Shown piece by piece: positions 9,968 to 19,601 of a stretch of DNA of 64,000 bases. The position numbers were made by a program, and so were the translations under genes. The DNA comes from Pseudeuparius sepicola (taxonomy: Eukaryota > Arthropoda > Insecta > Coleoptera > Anthribidae), in the NCBI GenBank assembly GCA_963920635.1, contig OY987298.1, positions 66,113,949-66,177,948 of the forward strand. Direction: 5' to 3'. Below the pieces are notes generated by a model. That model was not told the origin of the DNA and ran no database searches. It saw nothing but the letters and a program-made list of their open reading frames with translations. How positions within the stretch are numbered: position 1 is the first letter of the stretch; every line of letters begins with the position of its first letter.

Positions 9968-10660
9968 CATAATAGACCGTCAGATGGCGATTGATTTAGG
10001 TGGTCCATTTTCGAATACAAGCCTCGAAGAGGGTTGAAAAGTACATGGATGAAGGGAAATGAAAGGAAATTTACGAGTGGTCCCTGGGGATAACATATGG
10101 AAAATTCGATTTTTCCTTAACGTAAATAGCCGCAAAAACATAATAAAACATATATACATAATTAACGTATTATATAATATTATATCGAAAAATCGAATTT
10201 TCCATATGTTACACCCAGGGGCCACCCGTAAATTTCCCTTCATTCTATTCAACATCGATGTACTTTTCAACCCTCTTCGAGGCTTGTATGCCAAATGGGG
10301 CATCTAAATCAGTCACTATCTGACGGACTACGTTTATCTCGTGACAACTCGATCGGATTGAAATGGATCCGATTGAGTTATGTCAAATCTTTCATAATTC
10401 TACGATTTCATCATCAGTATTGAATCCTACGGCTTTCAATCCTCTCTAGGGACATTAACTTATTATACTTATTCCACAGTAAGTTGGTGCACATTCTGGC
10501 CAACTTCTGTTTGGAAATAGAGGCGTGACTTGAAATTTTAAATATGATTGAATTTCAATCTGTAGGGTTTACGCCGTCTAGTTGAGTCCGCTCCAGTGAA
10601 TTCAAACCTCTCTCAATCGGATCGAACGCGGCAAGATAAACGTAGTCACGGTCTATAATG
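9968..10660. mobile_element. Nested inverted-repeat composite
   Basis: The outer ends CATAATAGACCGT (9968-9980) and ACGGTCTATAATG (10648-10660) are inverted copies. Inside on the left is a foldback with arms of about 135 bases (9973-10110 against 10190-10330). On the right is a separate inverted-repeat unit (10326-10647). The arrangement suggests one element inserted into, or duplicated from, the end of another. Confidence 0.65.
10326..10647. mobile_element. MITE-like element with ~35-bp terminal inverted repeats
   Basis: GACTACGTTTATCT at the left end and AGATAAACGTAGTC at the right end are inverted copies. Imperfect pairing continues through the GATCGGATTGA-type sequence inside. There is no coding capacity. 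Confidence 0.6.
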
Positions 10661-10993
10661 ATGAGAGCGGCAGCGAGGCCAAATGTGGTCTTCTATGCCA
10701 TGTTGCCTACTTTAGCGATGCAGATAAAACTAGACTTGAAAAATTGAAACTTGAAAAAAAAAAGAATTATTTGCTTTCAATAAGAATATTAATTTTTATT
10801 CTTGGAATTTTGATGGGGCTCCCCCTGGCAACACAACACTTCAGATAAATTTGGGCTTACTTGGCATTTTAGAAAGTTCAAACCTTGGAAGAGGGTCCTT
10901 TTTTTCGAATTACCCTTCCTCATTTTCATATATACTTTTCGGGTCGAGGCTGCTAGGTATTAATAATTAATATAACGAGTGTTTTTATCGAAG
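10661..10993 (+). other. Intron segment, no gene
   Basis: End of the 6.3-kb intron. AT-rich with a poly-A run near 10750. Nothing else recognised apart from the acceptor at 10992-10993. Confidence 0.4.
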
Positions 10994-11174
10994 GGTATGT
11001 GAACATATAGAAGACGAAATTGATTTGCCAATGGCAAATCTGTCCAATATTCTGCAATCGGAGTTAAGCGACGAAGAGTTGATTGCAGATTCAGAAATAC
11101 TGTCGAGCTTGGAAGATGTTGTTATGGGATGGGAAAGACACATTATCAAAGTGATCGAAAGTTATCTCGCTAAG
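10994..11174 (+). CDS. DNAH10: Dynein heavy chain exon g (tail)
   Basis: The acceptor TTTTTATCGAAG at 10993 supplies the one base needed to complete the Trp codon split from exon f. The acceptor at 11010 looks stronger by eye but would break the frame. The product runs VCEHIEDEIDLPMANL to KVIESYLAK and contains SSLEDVVMGWERHI, typical of the dynein tail just before DHC_N1. The donor AAG|GTTAAT is weak. Confidence 0.75.
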
Positions 11175-11177
11175 GTT

Positions 11178-11757
11178 AATATTTTTCTTTGAATAAAGAA
11201 TCCCAGGAAGGAGTCAAAGCCATATGGGCATTATAAAATACGTGAGACGGAAATCGCCCTGAGTAGTAACCAAGTTTTGACACAATATTTTGATATCTGA
11301 CACGGTGGTAGGTATCAGTATATGGTATTTAGATATTTTTCGAGTTAATATGCTTAGCTGTGCGGCTTATAGCACTTTCCTGGCCACCAAAATTAAAATG
11401 TTTGAGGACAATAAATCCATCGGTAAGTAATTTTGTAATTTAAATTAACTTTTGAGGCCATGCACGCACGTGGCATGGGCTTCATAATTGGAAATTCGAA
11501 ATTTAAAATTAGAATTGCTGTATTATCAAAGATTCGTAAACTTAAAAACATAAACGTGCCTTATAATGTTTTGCCTGTACTGTAGGTACTGATTTCACGA
11601 AAAATTAGGATTTCTGCCTCCATTAGTTTGTCGAAACAACTCAAAGGTGCGCTCCACTGTAAAAACGAAAACGGCATCCCGCCATATGCAGAGACTGTCC
11701 AGCGTTAAGCCCAAATTTGCTCCTTCCTGGGGTTCTTTATTCAAATATATTTTTCGT
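11178..11757. mobile_element. Inverted-repeat element 3 bases inside a splice donor
   Basis: The left end AATATTTTTCTTTGAATAAAG and following CCAGGAAGGAG are matched in inverse orientation by CTCCTTCCTGGGGTTCTTTA and its continuation ending at 11757. The element fills most of the 630-base intron between exons g and h and begins immediately after the donor GT of exon g. No ORF. Confidence 0.7.
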
Positions 11758-11804
11758 AAATCCATACTCATAACTGTTTACCCGCTCTAATATTATTATT
11801 GTAG

Positions 11805-12044
11805 ACACCTGTCGGAAATGGCCCACTTCCTGAATACGACTACTGGCACGAACGAGAGGCGGCATTAAGTTCTATTGTAGAACAGCTAAAGAAACCCACA
11901 GTAGTTCACATTAATGAACTTTTAGAAAAAGCCAAATCGCCGGTTATAGATGCTTTTACAGTTTATCATCAAGATCTCAAAAAATACTACACAGAGGCTC
12001 GTGATAACGTGAAATTCTTATCTACGATTAGGAGGCATCTTAGA
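11805..12044 (+). CDS. DNAH10: Dynein heavy chain exon h (DHC_N1 start)
   Basis: Eighty codons between TTATTGTAG and AGA|GTAAGG, phase 0 on both sides. NGPLPEYDYWHEREAAL is the hallmark opening of the dynein DHC_N1 tail domain (usually GPLxEIxFWxxR). It continues through VHINELLEKAKSPVIDAF to LSTIRRHLR. This domain binds intermediate and light chains and supports heavy-chain dimerisation. Confidence 0.9.
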
Positions 12045-12094
12045 GTAAGGAAAAAACTTGCAGGGGATATACACTTCATTTTGTTGATTTTCAG

Positions 12095-12285
12095 ACAATC
12101 ACATATAGCATGGAGTTCAGAAAAATAAAAGATTGTATCCCCATGTTAATTGACGGACTTCACCTTATATGGGTATTATCCAGGCACTACAATACGGATG
12201 AAGTGATGGTGCCTTTCATGGAGAGAATAGTCTGGTGTTTACTTGATAAAGTCAATAAAAGTTTAGATAATGCTATTTTATTTAG
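12095..12285 (+). CDS. DNAH10: Dynein heavy chain exon i (DHC_N1)
   Basis: Separated from exon h by a 50-base intron. TITYSMEFRKIKDCIPMLID then GLHLIWVLSRHYNTDEVMV match the DHC_N1 core (the usual word is IWxxSxxYNTDxRM). It ends in phase 2 at TTTAG|GTAATA. Confidence 0.9.
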
Positions 12286-12298
12286 GTAATAACACCAC

Positions 12299-12663
12299 CT
12301 AGACTAAAATCGAGCAACTCTTACGCCTGGCGTAAACAAGAGCACGTGCGTTGAGATATTCGCCAGGGCTGCACTGAGGCACGACCTTTATTTAATTTTA
12401 GTTTTACAATTGTTTACATCAAAATATTTCGGAACAAATATTGGCTTAATTAAAATGGTTCAAAACATCGATAAAATTATTTGTGGCAGTGTCTAAATAG
12501 CTGAAAACAACAAGATAAAACCGCATAACTACACTTTTGCGATCGAGTACGTCCCTGTTGCCGAGTCGGGTGAAATTTTATAGCCTACCGACCAATCGCG
12601 GAACGTCATTGAACACGTGGTTTTATTTACGCCAAGCGTAAGGATTGCTCGAATTTAGTATAG
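12299..12663. mobile_element. Inverted-repeat element 14 bases after a splice donor
   Basis: CTAGACTAAAATCGAGCAAC at the left is matched inversely by the sequence ending TTCGAATTTAGTATAG reversed at the right; pairing spans about 55-60 bases and includes TTACGCCTGGCGTAAA. It occupies the start of the 1,962-base intron after exon i. Non-coding. Confidence 0.7.
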
Positions 12664-14247
12664 TAATAATTCTTAGTATATTACTCAATGGACAGTTGAT
12701 ATGTTTTTCCACGACTATTAAATGTATGTTTATTTATACAGTGTGTCCACGGATGGAGTTGACACTAGGAGAAATTTTATTATCGTCGAAAGGCCATTCT
12801 TCATAAAAAAAAATCTGCTTGTCAAGGAAATGAGCTTGTGGTAAGCTGTTGATTTTAACCTTACGAAACAAGAGTAGATACTATTTTGTTGCAGAATGAA
12901 AAGATGCACAAAAATTATAAAAGGACGATCTAGAAAAGGGGGCAAGTTGCACCCTCCGTGAGATACATAGAAATTGACATCTTTAGTTTATTCTCCATCC
13001 CTTAAACAAACAACATTTGTATAAGCATATTAACCCATAGGATACCTAACAATTTGGTCCGAAGCGTTGAGTTATGAAAACGCAGGTTCGTGATTAGCAA
13101 CGATATATATAGTAAAATTATTATAAGAAGTCCTTACTGGGACTGTCAATTGGTAATTTCGAGATCCGAAGTTGGCATCAATGGAGCAAAAAAATGCAAC
13201 CGGGTCAAAAGTTCAGGTCAGTAACGAGCCCATTTGCACAATGAAAAACTACTAATAACACGAACAAGAACAACTCAGATAACGGTAAAACTCACGAAAC
13301 GTGCAAAACCCGCGAATATTTCCACTGCCCAAAGTTTGAACCCTTTTGAACCACAAAATATATAAGTATAGGTTTTTACTTTCACAACACGGAAAACGGA
13401 AATAAAATTTGCCTTAGTACGCACCATAGACGCTGTCACAAGTAGCCGATTTTACCAATATACCAAAATGAAAGTGTTTCCATGACGTTTGAAATTATTA
13501 TTAAAATGAGTTCTAGTCATAGTTATTTTTATTTTTAGCAGTATAATCGTGATTGCAATATGGTTTTTATTTTATTATGTTCTTTTTTCGTATCACTTGG
13601 GTAACTTTTCACATCATATATCAATGAGTGACGTCATTAACTGGTTGCGACGCATATACCAATATTATACCCATGGTTAACAGAAAATTCCTAGGGATTT
13701 TGTGGAGAATGTCATCTGACAAAATCGGGACTTCAGTAATCGGGGTATAGGTGGGAATAGATACACGACCAAAGGCAACTTGTTTTGTTTCATGATTTTA
13801 AAAAAGATGTTATTGTTGGCACATTCAAGATTTCCATTTTTTTTATACGATTTAGGTTATTTTGTAAATATAAGTATCTCAAAACATATATACGACATAC
13901 AAGTCCATCAAAAAACTATTTATATTCATTACAAAATGGGAAAGACTGAATTTATGAAATGCCAACGTAAACAAATTACTTCGTTTTCTTTCCCCCGACT
14001 CGCTAATGTAGAAGCAAAACAAAACAGTGTTATTTGTATTACCCTGAATGATCTACATAATATTATATCGTTGGTGATTAGACAAAAAATGGTGTGCTTA
14101 TGAGTTCATAACTACACACTTTTGGGTCTTGCCGGGTAATACCTAGGTGCAATTTGTTATCAGTTTCCGAATGTATAAAAGACTATGTTTTACAGTGGTC
14201 GTGGAAAAATAAAATAATGTAGGTTAAGGTTTTTATAATTCCTATAG
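12664..14247 (+). other. Intron segment with one transposon end
   Basis: TACAGTGTGTCCACGGATGG at 12740 resembles the end of foldback C (5441), but no inverted partner was found nearby. An open frame of 107 codons (13780-14103, +) has no motif I recognise. Otherwise ordinary AT-rich intron. Confidence 0.45.
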
Positions 14248-14446
14248 GCGACCAATAGCAGACGTATTGCGACTAACCGAAGAAACAAAGGAAATGCTTG
14301 AAATTTGGAAATCCTCTTATATGACAACAAGGCAAAAAATTGAAGATTCTGGAAAAGGTCAAAGATGGGAATTCGATAAAAACAAGCTATTTGCTGCTTC
14401 AGATTATATGGCACTGGTCTGTGGAGATCTTCACGAAGTAGCTACG
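14248..14446 (+). CDS. DNAH10: Dynein heavy chain exon j (DHC_N1)
   Basis: The acceptor ATTCCTATAG supplies one base to complete an Arg codon. RPIADVLRLTEETKEMLEIW and RWEFDKNKLFAASDYMALVC follow the DHC_N1 pattern, where RWEFDRxxLFxxxDxxxxRC is usual. It ends in phase 0 at ACG|GTAAAA. Confidence 0.9.
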
Positions 14447-14501
14447 GTAAAACTTTCTTTCGCAACATAATACGTAATATATTTACCATTCATTGATGTA
14501 G

Positions 14502-14749
14502 ATTCTTCACCATTTTAAAAACATTTTCGGGCCGGAACTAAGAGCGATTGTCAGCGATCCTCAAAGTATCGACAACGTCGCAAAAAGAGTGGACAAGCTA
14601 GTCTTACAAATAGAAAACACGGACTTTGAGATTTTTGATTATAACAGTAAAGAGAACTGGGAAGCAATCATGAATCACTTTTACAAGGAAGTAAAAAAGC
14701 TGGAACATGAAGGGGTTACCTTCATAGATCAAAGTTTTAAGATGATCAG
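14502..14749 (+). CDS. DNAH10: Dynein heavy chain exon k (DHC_N1)
   Basis: After a 55-base intron, ILHHFKNIFGPELRAIVSDP and EHEGVTFIDQSFKMIR match the DHC_N1 middle (IEHEAKxFIDxSFxxLRS). It ends in phase 2 at ATCAG|GTAAAT. Confidence 0.9.
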
Positions 14750-14807
14750 GTAAATATTATACTATTATAATAGTAGGTGTTCAGAAACAAATGCAACAAA
14801 TGTTTAG

Positions 14808-14952
14808 GTCTTCTGAGAGTGCTTTGGAAATGTTGCTCAAGTTTAAACATATCGAAACAAGACAGATAATTCAAGATAAACTTATGCAGAAATTCGATGT
14901 GATTTTGGATCAGTATATGAAAGAAATTTTAGCTGTTGACGATAATTTTACC
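14808..14952 (+). CDS. DNAH10: Dynein heavy chain exon l (DHC_N1)
   Basis: A 58-base intron precedes it. SSESALEMLLKFKHIETRQI matches the SAExAFxxLxxFxxIxxRxxI tail motif. The donor ACC|GTACGA is weak, but phase 0 joins the next exon without loss. Confidence 0.88.
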
Positions 14953-15008
14953 GTACGAATTGTAGCCTAAATTGTCTTAACAATTACTTAACAGTTTTTT
15001 GTTTATAG

Positions 15009-15210
15009 CGGAACAAGCGGCATCCTATACTATGCAAAAATATGCCAGCTCATGGTGGATCCATTTACTGGGTTCGGCTTTTATTTTTCAAACTCAAACG
15101 CCCAATATTGAAGTTTCAAAAAGTTCCAGAGCTAATGAATTCGCCGCTAAAAGATGAGGCCTTTGATGCTTATTTGAAGTTTGCAAAGGAACTGCGTGCC
15201 TATGAAAATG
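15009..15210 (+). CDS. DNAH10: Dynein heavy chain exon m (DHC_N1)
   Basis: NKRHPILCKNMPAHGGSIYW followed by VRLLFFKLKRPIL carries the conserved tail motif NxPPxAGxIxWxRxLxxRI in a diverged form (PAHGGSIYWVRLL). It ends in phase 1 at AATG|GTAATA. Confidence 0.9.
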
Positions 15211-15484
15211 GTAATAAATTATAAAGTAGTGTGTTCTATCTTAAGTATGAACATTAAAACGTCGAGTAATTAGATTCAATTATTGAAATTTTGAAAAAAT
15301 GTTACTTGTTTAAATTTACCTACTTATACCAGAGGATTCTGATAGTATCACACTGTACGGAGTGTACTTATGGTCACGCCTACCTTCAAACATAAGATGG
15401 AACGCAGAACAATTTTATATTACCTTGGTCCTATTATTCAAAGCTGTGCTGTATATCCTTTTAATTATTGCAACTTTTTACCAG

Positions 15485-15670
15485 ACAAGTTGAAAGATTG
15501 GTTAGAAAATTATGGATCCACTATGGAGAAAGCAATTCAGATGGATATATTAAAATTGGTAGATTGCGAACAGAAGAAAAAGGCGTTCTTTAAACCCGTC
15601 AGAGCTGGTTCTTCATATACAAGACAATCTGTGAGTTCAAAACTAAGCCAGCAGCCAGTTGTTGTGAAAC
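15485..15670 (+). CDS. DNAH10: Dynein heavy chain exon n (end of DHC_N1 region)
   Basis: The acceptor TTTTTACCAG at 15484 completes an Asp codon. KLKDWLENYGSTMEKAIQMD resembles the stretch after the AGxIxW motif in other heavy chains. It ends QPVVVK in phase 1 at AAAC|GTAAGT. An upstream acceptor at 15332 opens a hydrophobic frame that stops, so it was not used. Confidence 0.82.
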
Positions 15671-16765
15671 GTAAGTGAACATATGTATTTATTCGTTGTT
15701 AATGTAGCATAGTACCTACATCTCTGCACGAAAATCATCGAAACGATCTTTTGACAAATGCATGTTTCACGTTCTTTTACTGTTTGTACGTTGCCAAATA
15801 AAGGCAGGTCGTTTTAAAAAAGGATCTTCGCTCAATCTCATTCAAAGTCTTGATTGGAAAGAAAAAAATTAAGGAATTATATAGAGGCGAATCGATTATT
15901 TTAAACAGAAAATTTATTTGTTTTGTTTGAATTTCGAAAACAAAAATCCCAAAGAAATGCTAAACAAACAAACAAAGCATTTATTTCCAACAGGAAGAGA
16001 TACCCAATTACAGGAAACAATAATACAGAAATATATAATGACGATAAAGCAAAATCTAACTCTAACTTTAACTTTATCTTAGTAATTCCCTCTCGATGCA
16101 TTGAACTATTATTGTATGTATGGAGCACGGCGATAAATAAACTGGTGGGTAGGCCGCGGCATCGCCGCGCGGCAGCCGCTGTCCGTCGAGTTGTAGATCA
16201 GCCTTAGAGAGAGACAGAGAATTTAGTCGAGCGGCCGAGCTGTGGTCCGCGGAGTTAGTAGTGTTTTCATAATATTTCGGGTGCGCGAGTAATGGGGGTA
16301 CATTGTTTCGTACCCCAATATTATGGTGGCTAAATTTTTAATTAAAATAGAATAGGTGTTAATGAGCAGAACTCTTGATGAAATTATATTATTTAAGGAA
16401 AACAAATACTGCATAGAATTTAGCTGCCAAACACATCGGGCAGATGTGCTCTCTAAAATTGTTTATAATTATATGATTATGAGAGTTAAACAATATTATA
16501 AACAAGAAACGAAACAACAAAGAAATTCTAGCGTATAAAAAAGAAAAGAAGCTAAGCTTCAAAAAACATAATTTAATTTCATACTGCATAAGTGGACATT
16601 TTTGTAATAAATAATTTGCAGACACGGTACTAGTTTATCGTCATGGTTACAGATATTCCCTATAACTATATGTACTTGTTTTTTTAATTAAGTGTTAATA
16701 ATAAAATCGCAATTGCTATAGCAAATTTTTAGTGACGAACGTGTAAATTGTAAATGCACCTATTA
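15671..16765 (+). other. Start of the 17.3-kb intron; possible LTR-like segment
   Basis: The base composition changes at about 16140-16260 to a GC-rich block after AATAAA (16132-16137). It ends near GTACGAAACAATGTACCCC-type inverted pairing around 16299-16315. This has the look of a retrotransposon LTR with its polyadenylation signal, but no matching second LTR, primer-binding site or coding region was found. No host gene seen. Confidence 0.3.
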
Positions 16766-18252
16766 TACAGGGTGTTTCTAAATTGCACCAAAATATTGTA
16801 CAGGGTGATTCTCCCGTTAAATTTTAGGGGGGGTCTTTCATATAAATTTTTCCTCAAAACCCCTCGCCCTTCGAGTTACACCCCTCCAAATATGCGAGGG
16901 TAAAAAATTGTTTTTATTTTTTTCTCCACTATGGAAAGAGGTAGCAAGTTGAAATTTGGTGGACCAGTTGCACTCATGGAACGACATTTTGTGACATTTT
17001 TTCAACCCTAAAGTATAAGTGGATGGGGATGAAAAAACCAACCCCTAAATTATTTTTTGCCAGAATTTTTTAACGTGTCAAATTTCAAAACAAAAAAAAT
17101 TGTTTACAATGACAAATGCGCTTAAAAACATTTTCAATTCTTGTCTTTTTTGTCCTAAACTTGACAGATTTTTCAGAAAAAATAAAAGTTGTGGACACCC
17201 ACGCATGGTTAAAAATTCTTTTATGAATCAGGTAATCTTAGGCTAATGTCAAACATCTAATTACTGCGTTTAAAAACGTTTAGGTATCTTTTGTTTTGGT
17301 TCTAAATTTGACATAATTTTAGTGAAAGGAAAACATAGTATTAATAATAAGTAGTAATTCTTTGTAATAATAATAATAATTTTACAAGTAGGTATAGTTA
17401 TCAAAAATACTTTAATTCCAAATATTAGGGAGAGATGATACAGACCTAAAAAACTAAGGAAATAAAAAATCTGAGAACTTTAACAACTATAAATAATAAC
17501 AACAACTTAATATGAATTCTAAAAATAACAACAAATGCTCGAAATGTTTCCCGTCTGCTAAAATGCACGACTCTATTCTTCGGGCCATAGAATTCCGAAT
17601 TCTTTGAAATATTCCGGGAGTATTTCTAATAGTTTCGCATGAGCCCATAACAAAATGCATATCTCGCATTTCTTCATTTGTGAAGTTCACCATTTTTTTT
17701 GTTATAAGGGACACAACACAAATTAGTTATGACATCTAAGAATAGTAATTAGATGTTTGACATTAGCCTACTAGATTATCTGATTCATAAAAAAATTATT
17801 ATTAATCATTAACCATGCGTTAAGTCGTGCGCGTGTCAACAAGTTTTTTTTTAAATCTGTTTGGGACAAAAAGACAAGAGTTTAAAAAGTTTTTAAACGC
17901 ATTTGTCTATTACAAATCAATTTTTTGGTTTTGAAATTTTGACACGTTCAAAAATTGTGGCGAAAAGTAATTTAGGGGTTGGGTTTTTCATACCCATCCA
18001 CTCACACTTTAGTGTTGAAAAAATGTCACAAAATGTCTTCCATGAGTGCAACTGGTCCACCAAATTTCAACTTTTTACCTCTTTCCATAGTGGAGAAAAT
18101 AAATAAAAACAATATTTTACCCCCGCATATTTGGAGGGGTGTAACTGGGAGGGGGAGGGGTTTTGAGTAAAAATTTATATGAAAGACCCCCTTAATTTTA
18201 ACGGGAGAATTACCCTGTAAAATATTTTGGTGCAATTTAGAAACACCCTGTA
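16766..18252. mobile_element. Foldback transposon derivative D with transposase stub
   Basis: The left arm (16766-17265) and right arm (17744-18252) are inverted copies of about 500 bases, with termini TACAGGGTGTTTC and GAAACACCCTGTA. The 480-base loop (17266-17743) encodes, on the minus strand, an internally deleted mariner-like transposase. This tells what family the foldback came from. It sits in the 17.3-kb intron. Confidence 0.85.
17520..17700 (-). pseudogene. Deleted mariner-like transposase (N-terminus fused to C-terminus)
   Basis: On the minus strand, MVNFTNEEMRDMHFVMGSC is the characteristic start of a family of insect mariner-like transposases (usual form: FSNEExADMHxxYGxC). Within about 10 codons it passes to GIFQRIRNSMARRIESCILA and GKHFEHLL, the usual C-terminal tail of the same family. 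The whole DDE/D core of roughly 280 residues is missing. The stub could not be catalytic, so the element would depend on a transposase in trans. Confidence 0.7.
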
Positions 18253-18254
18253 TA

Positions 18255-18394
18255 TGTGGTTTAGACTCATTTAAAAGTTAAACCGGATTAAAACAGAAAA
18301 TAGCAAGAGAAAATGACAATAAAATCAAAATTCATTTCTCTATGGTTATTTTCTACTTTAATCCGGTTTAGCTTTTAAACGAGTTCATATCACA
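18255..18394. mobile_element. Hairpin MITE abutting foldback D
   Basis: About 47 bases at the left, from TGTGGTTTAGACTC, are the inverted copy of the right end finishing GAGTTCATATCACA, sharing TTAAACCGGATTAAA. Total 140 bases, beginning within 3 bases of the end of foldback D. Confidence 0.7.
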
Positions 18395-18869
18395 TCGGTA
18401 CACAGGGCACTAAAAATAATAGTAAATATGTTTTTTAGGTTGTGCAGAGACAAACTAACCTGGAAAAATAAGTTTTAGATAGATTTTAATTGATAACATA
18501 AAGACTCGATCCACTATAGTATATCATATAATATAGGTCCTATCTATAACAACGAAAAGTTAAGAATATTTGAACTAATTGTCAATGTATGCTCGTACTT
18601 TTAAATTTACCTACGTACATGAATATAATAATTTTTAATTATTCTTGGCAATGTAAGTATTTAGTAAAGTGGTTACCTATATTAGAAAATATTGAAAATA
18701 TGTTATTCATTGTTCCAAACCCTAACATACAAGAGAATTGCAGAAATACGATGGGAAGCGCCAATGCTCCTAATAATCTTGGCCGACTAAATCTTCCGTC
18801 TCTCTCTTCGGCGCGTCTACAGTTCGTTGGTCACCGCGGAGACGCTTGCCTCTATACCAGTATAATCTA
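18395..18869 (+). other. Intron segment, no gene
   Basis: AT-rich, then a modestly GC-rich stretch at about 18750-18850. A 106-codon frame (18589-18909, +) shows no family resemblance. No call. Confidence 0.4.
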
Positions 18870-19601
18870 TTGCCGTGGTATGGAGTCAACATTTATGTCG
18901 CCCGAATGACACATATTATCATAAATATTACACATCTGAAACGTAGCACATTGAAACATTATGTTTGATCTAGTGCAGATATTATAAAACATTGAGCTTT
19001 GTCTAGCACTTAACCGCGGAACCAAAAAAATAATTCTATACAAAATAAAAGGACAGTCAATATTACCGTTTAACATATTAAATAAGAATTTAACAAAAAT
19101 TTTCTTCTATTATGTAATGAAATCTCACCACATTTATGCAAAAGCACATCATGACTGGATCCCCTGGGAGGGTAAACAACTTCATTTCGAAATATAACAT
19201 ATTTTAAGTATCTCATCTGTAAAATCAATATTAATGGCATGGCGGTTGTATATAGGGTTCTTGGAGCGACCAAACGTGTAATAGAGTAGCTTGATCCTAT
19301 TTAAATCTTCGAAATTTTTACTGTTCCGTATAATAAAACCAAGAATTTTGGAAGCACTAGCCATAAGCTTCCCAACATGATAAACAAAAGTAACTTTACT
19401 CTCAAAATAAATGACCAGATCACTGATGCAGTTTACTCTGTTCAGAGTAGTACGGAGTACCATCTATGGTATAATCACAAACTATAGGATCGGATATCCT
19501 ACAGTAACTCATAATACTGCATTTATCAACGTTAAGGTACAACTTATTTTCTTTACACCAGTTTACAATTATATCAATAATCTTATTTTGTAGGATGATA
19601 C
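18870..19601 (-). mobile_element. LINE (jockey/CR1-like), 3' segment
   Basis: Minus-strand frames give the C-terminal part of a non-LTR reverse transcriptase. First comes VNWCKENKLYLNVDKCSIMS (the thumb/DLGV region), then VTFVYHVGKLMASASKILGF, and finally NMLNGNIDCPF and RLSARQSSMFY near the 3' end. At least three frame breaks are present. At 19598-19601 it stops at ATAC, the target duplication of the LTR element, and resumes at 25147. Confidence 0.75.

Noticed and set aside
11011..11174. Exon g starting at 11011 after ATATAG
   Set aside because: It would require the previous exon to end in phase 1, whereas exon f ends in phase 2. The acceptor at 10993 restores frame and gives a plausible continuation (LEW|VCEHIEDEI).
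13780..14103. 107-codon open frame in the intron after exon i
   Set aside because: No motif, no splice context, AT-rich composition equal to its surroundings. It cannot be supported as a gene.
15333..15484. Upstream acceptor at 15332 giving a hydrophobic extension before exon n
   Set aside because: The frame is compatible with exon m but runs into a stop at the point where exon n begins. The acceptor at 15484 gives a continuous tail sequence in the right phase.
15923..16340. Possible solo LTR with AATAAA and a GC-rich block
   Set aside because: No second copy, no target duplication and no primer site could be shown, so it is only noted as LTR-like.
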